From Chrysomallon squamiferum (Eukaryota > Mollusca > Gastropoda > Neomphalida > Peltospiridae): a stretch of DNA of 35,000 bases. The DNA lies in NCBI GenBank assembly GCA_012295275.1, contig CM022672.1, positions 6,103,943-6,138,942 on the forward strand, read 5' to 3'. Of the stretch, positions 31,736 to 35,000 are shown piece by piece (the first letter of the stretch is position 1; every line of letters begins with the position of its first letter). The translations under genes were made by a program, and so were the position numbers. The notes beneath the pieces were generated by a model. It saw nothing but the letters and a program-made list of their open reading frames with translations, had not been told where the DNA came from and did not search any database.

Positions 31736-32359
31736 GACTGCAAAACTAGTGAATTTTCTAACTGCGTTTCTTTTCTTTCTTCTTTATAAAAAAACAACAA
31801 AAAAAAAAAAAAAAAAAAAAAAAAAACAAAAAAAAACCGTTGTAGATAATAACTATTCCATTACATCTGTCTTTATAGTAACATTCCAAATAATTATAGT
31901 ACATGTAGTTGTAAGATATTTTGTGTAAAAGAATAATGTGTATCAAAAATGTAAAAAATGTAAAATGAATAATGTGTATAAAAAAATGTAAAAACAAACA
32001 AAGAATACGATGTTATTTAATATTGTTAATATTGTTTAAATTGCATTTAACAAAGTGTCTTTTTTCATTCTTTTTCATTTTTTTAAGAAAAGAAAAGAAA
32101 AAAAAAAGAATCTAAATACTTTTTTCAGTCACCAAAGACGTGCATCCCACTTACTATCCAATATATGACATCACTCTGGTTACACGAAAACGCAATCACG
32201 CACACAAAATAAATCAAACATATACTAACTACAGACAAACACAAATATGGCTGTCAAATCCTTTAAAATTATAATAAAATACTTTTATAATTTTTCAGTC
32301 TCTGTCTTCTTCTTTTTTTTTTTTTTTTTTTTTTTCTGTGTGTCCATGAATATACACTT
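31736..32359. other. AT-rich DNA with poly-A and poly-T tracts
   Basis: A run at 31799-31826, T run at 32313-32335, and a short repeated phrase GAATAATGTGTAT at 31931 and 31967. No gene. Confidence 0.5.
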
Positions 32360-32590
32360 AACACCAGCTTATACCTATTTATTCATTTTCGTTTTAAGTC
32401 GCGTTTTTCCGCAGATCACAAAACATTAAAGTCAGCCGATGCTGTTAACTGTTGCATATGATTCGCAGGAAAAGATCTCTTTGATTCCAGTTGCTATTGG
32501 AAACGGGTCTCTTATGATTTAACGTCGAGGGTATAGAAATTAACTATTTATTTTATACATGCTTTGATGACTTCGTTATATCTTCTTTGT
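32360..32590. other. Short island of complex sequence
   Basis: Mixed sequence (AAGTCAGCCGATGCTG near 32429; AACGTCGAGGG near 32520). Nothing recognised. Candidate regulatory DNA at low confidence. Confidence 0.25.
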
Positions 32591-32928
32591 GCTTTTTCCC
32601 TCGAGCTAAAAAAAAAAAAAGAAAAAAAACAAATGTCCTGTTTACGTATAAACACTTCACTTTGTTACGATTTCGCGAAGCATTTTTAATACTCTGGAAA
32701 GAAAATTAAAGTGTATCATTGCAGAATAATTAATTCATCGATAGCTATAGATAAGGATAGTAATTAAATTTGTATTAACTTTGTTTCTTGTTTGCGCAAA
32801 TTAACAATATCTGCATGAGAATGTGCGTGATTGTTAAGTTTGCTTTAATACATGTTCTTACTTTTATGATTACATTTCTACCCCAAAATATTTATTCTTT
32901 AATTTTTATGTACTTGGAATAAAGAAGG

Positions 32929-32963
<35 letters not shown>

Positions 32964-33110
32964 AAATACCAAAAAAAAAAAAAAAAATTAGAATTGGTAT
33001 TCGTTTTTTTTTTTTTTATTTTTTTTTTTTTTCAAAAATAAAAATATAACTTTCAAGTTTATATTAAAATATATAAAAATATTTAACATTTTGTTTATTA
33101 TTATCAGCTG
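32591..33110. other. AT-rich DNA with long A and T runs
   Basis: A runs at 32934-32960 and 32970-32986, and T runs at 33005-33017 and 33020-33031. ATCGATAGCTAT near 32738 is palindromic. No gene. Confidence 0.5.
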
Positions 33111-33284
33111 AAAACAGTATAGAAATAGTGGCTGTAATAATATAAGCAGCAGTAGTGGTAGTAATAGAATAAATCGTAGAGTGGGAGAAGGCGTAGTAGT
33201 GGTAGGGGTTGTTGTAGTAGCTGTAGTAATAGTAGACGTAGAAGTAGCAGTATCAGCAGCAGATGTAATAGTAATAGTAGCCAA

Positions 33285-33341
<57 letters not shown>

Positions 33342-33420
33342 CAGTAGCAGTAGTTATTTATTCTTTTAGTAGTAGTATTAGATAGTAGTAAATTCAGATC
33401 AAACAGCAATAACAATAAAT
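33111..33420. repeat. (AGT)n microsatellite with worn flanks
   Basis: A clean AGT run at 33284-33341 with AGC variants to 33353. 33125-33280 is looser AGT/GTA-rich sequence. Ser-run and Tyr-run frames are artefacts. Confidence 0.95.
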
Positions 33421-33540
33421 TATTTATTCTTTTTTTTGTGTTGTTAAATTTTTATCAAACAATTTTTTTAATTATTATTTTTTTTTTGTTTTTGTTTTGT
33501 TGTTGTTGTTGTTTTTTGTTTTATGTTTTTTTTTTTTTTC
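33421..33540. other. T-rich spacer
   Basis: T and GTT runs (33476-33540). Nothing else. Confidence 0.5.
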
Positions 33541-34260
33541 GCAGCAAAGAGTCAAAGAGTTATTTCTCTGAGAGCATCGAGGCTGCGAGCTTTTAACGCC
33601 AGGTTGATCAATTTTTAAACTATTTCTTTACAAGCTAATCTGAAACACATATATATATATATATATATACACATATAATATGTACCAGTCTGTGTTCCTG
33701 CAAAATATGAACCAGAACATTGCTCCCGACCGTGAAAACGACGGACCGTATCTGCGAACCAATCTGTAAGATTGCTGGCCGAATGCGTGTGTCGTGCCGG
33801 CCTCAGAACGAGGCTAGAACTTTTTTTTTATTGCCACCTTACAACGCTATCTGTCTTTTGCAATCGCTCGTATTGATTTTTCACCTGTTCACTTGCGAAA
33901 ACTGTCGATGATAAGTGACTTCTTAGGACTCTAAAACTATATCGATAGATTTAGTTATTCCCCCGACGAGCGAAACAGACCTCCTACATGAAAGTTTTAT
34001 TATGTTATCGATCGGGAAATTTAATTAGCTTAATCACACTGTGTACCGCGCCAAGCCGTTATTTTCACCTCTAATTCTCAGGTGGAAAAAAATCGGACAA
34101 TTAATTTTGTTTTAAGAGCCGCGCGTGTTCTCGTATCGCGTGCTGCCTGCAGTAATTAGTACACATTAATTTCAATATGAAGCTAAAGTGTCAATCAACA
34201 GTAAGGAATGAAGACGGCTTCCCAGGAGAAATCTACCTGGCTTTTACCTCGTGCAGGTTT
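33541..34260. other. Long island of complex sequence with homeodomain-type sites (candidate conserved enhancer)
   Basis: Interrupted only by a TA run at 33650-33669. 33720-33800 is CpG-rich. 34005-34180 contains ATCGATCGGG, TTTAATTAGCTTAATC, CACCTCTAATTCTCAGGTGG (an imperfect dyad around CACCT/AGGTG), GGACAATTAATTTTG, GCGCGTGTTC and CAGTAATTAGTACAC. The frame at 33720-33911 has no recognisable domain. Confidence 0.4.
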
Positions 34261-34530
34261 CTTGTGGCGTGTTCACTGTAGTTTTTTCACTGACTTTTTC
34301 TTTTATTTTTATTTTCGTTTTTATTTTTTTTTTTTTTTTTAATTTCTTGCCAATCTGCGGTGCCTTTGTAAAGATGTTTTCTTCTGATTCGATGAAGTTC
34401 GATTTGTTTTGTTTTGCGATTTTTGTTTTCTATTTTTTTTTTTTTTTTTTTTTATTGAACTCTAAAGGGAATGTGCAATGGCTATGATTAAACATTAGAA
34501 AGAACCGAGATGCCGTTTTATTATTTATAT
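34261..34530. other. T-rich DNA
   Basis: T runs at 34324-34340 and 34433-34453 with mixed sequence between. The Phe-rich frame here is not credible. Confidence 0.45.
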
Positions 34531-34749
34531 TAGCATGCATGCACGCACATACGCATATATGCCGCATGCGCATATATATGTGTATGTGTGTGTGTATGTA
34601 TGTGTGTGTGTGTGTGTGTGTGTCCGTATTATATAAAATTCATATGTAAACATGTACGTATGTTTATGTATGTACGTATGTGTGTGCATGTAAATATTCC
34701 TGTGTATATGTGTGTATCTGTGTATAATGTGTGTATGTCTGCATGTGTA

Positions 34750-34805
<56 letters not shown>

Positions 34806-34860
34806 TATATGTCAGAATTCCATGTATGCGTGTGTTTATGGGTAGATGTGTGATCTTCTG
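34531..34860. repeat. (GT)n and GTAT-rich microsatellites
   Basis: Palindromic GCATGC elements near 34533 and 34564, GT units at 34581-34622, TATG-rich sequence at 34640-34750 and a GT run of about 24 units at 34754-34802. Frames on both strands encode Val/Cys or His/Thr runs and are artefacts. Confidence 0.95.
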
Positions 34861-35000
34861 ATTTTTATTTAGTTTTTGAAACGTACAAATAATTAAAAAG
34901 TTGAAGAAAGAATAATAAAACATAACTGTCTGTCTATTACATGATATAAAAATGTAAAATAAAATAATTAAATACGCTTAGTTAGTTAGTCCATAAATAA
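34861..35000. other. AT-rich right edge
   Basis: AT-rich filler; nothing recognised. Confidence 0.4.

Noticed and set aside
31799-31826. Long A runs (also 31414, 32934, 29867) as retroposon or processed-pseudogene tails
   Set aside because: No coding-like or dispersed sequence directly upstream and no target-site duplications seen; ordinary A/T homopolymers are common throughout the window.

Overview
The window is animal nuclear DNA: AT-rich, almost without coding sequence, and saturated with simple repeats (TC, TTA, TTTA, ATATT, CAGA and ACAT runs, and homopolymers of 20-32 bases). One coding exon is visible. It lies on the + strand at 5363-5621, is preceded by a normal splice acceptor, and encodes the last homeodomain residues and the C-terminus of a BarH/BARHL-class homeobox transcription factor. 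The BarH-type tail, the tRNA-derived SINE-like pieces and the repeat style suggest an invertebrate. A lophotrochozoan such as a mollusc is my best guess, but nothing here fixes the species.

Layout. 1-5362 reads as the 3' part of the last intron of the BarH-like gene, because no upstream homeodomain exon is visible. It contains a 36-bp tandem repeat at the left edge, an island of complex sequence (480-1260), a worn ~44-bp minisatellite (2010-2270), a TCTG/TC/CATC simple-repeat block (2821-3175) and a second complex island (4060-4375). 5363-5621 is the terminal coding exon. From 5622 to the right edge (about 29 kb) I find no further credible gene.

The gene-free flank alternates two kinds of DNA. 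One is simple repeats, minisatellites and A/T filler. The other is islands of complex, CpG-containing sequence of 150-900 bp, at about 5930-6250, 6640-6900, 8400-8725, 9640-9800, 10870-12290, 13200-13520, 14640-15130, 16080-16740, 18750-19030, 20270-20480, 21590-21980, 22745-23130, 27745-28450, 28500-28920, 29140-29610, 32360-32580 and 33540-34260. Several islands hold clustered TAATTA/AATTAA homeodomain-type sites, E-boxes or TAAACG motifs. This is the usual picture of a regulatory gene desert beside a developmental homeobox gene, but conservation cannot be tested from one sequence.

Repeat biology is the richest content. There are four tandem arrays of unrelated sequence with periods of 43-46 bp (2010, 8826, 18090 and 30107), one of them organised as 92-bp A/B dimers. 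There are two large near-perfect palindromes with AT-rich centres (14124-14225, 48-bp perfect arms; 20956-21184). There are two dispersed-repeat pairs (22319/31249 and 18037/27085) and two tRNA-derived SINE-like sequences (about 24766 and 25430). I found no convincing new protein-coding system. The items most worth checking are the palindromes, the dimeric 46-bp array and the candidate regulatory islands around the BarH-like gene.
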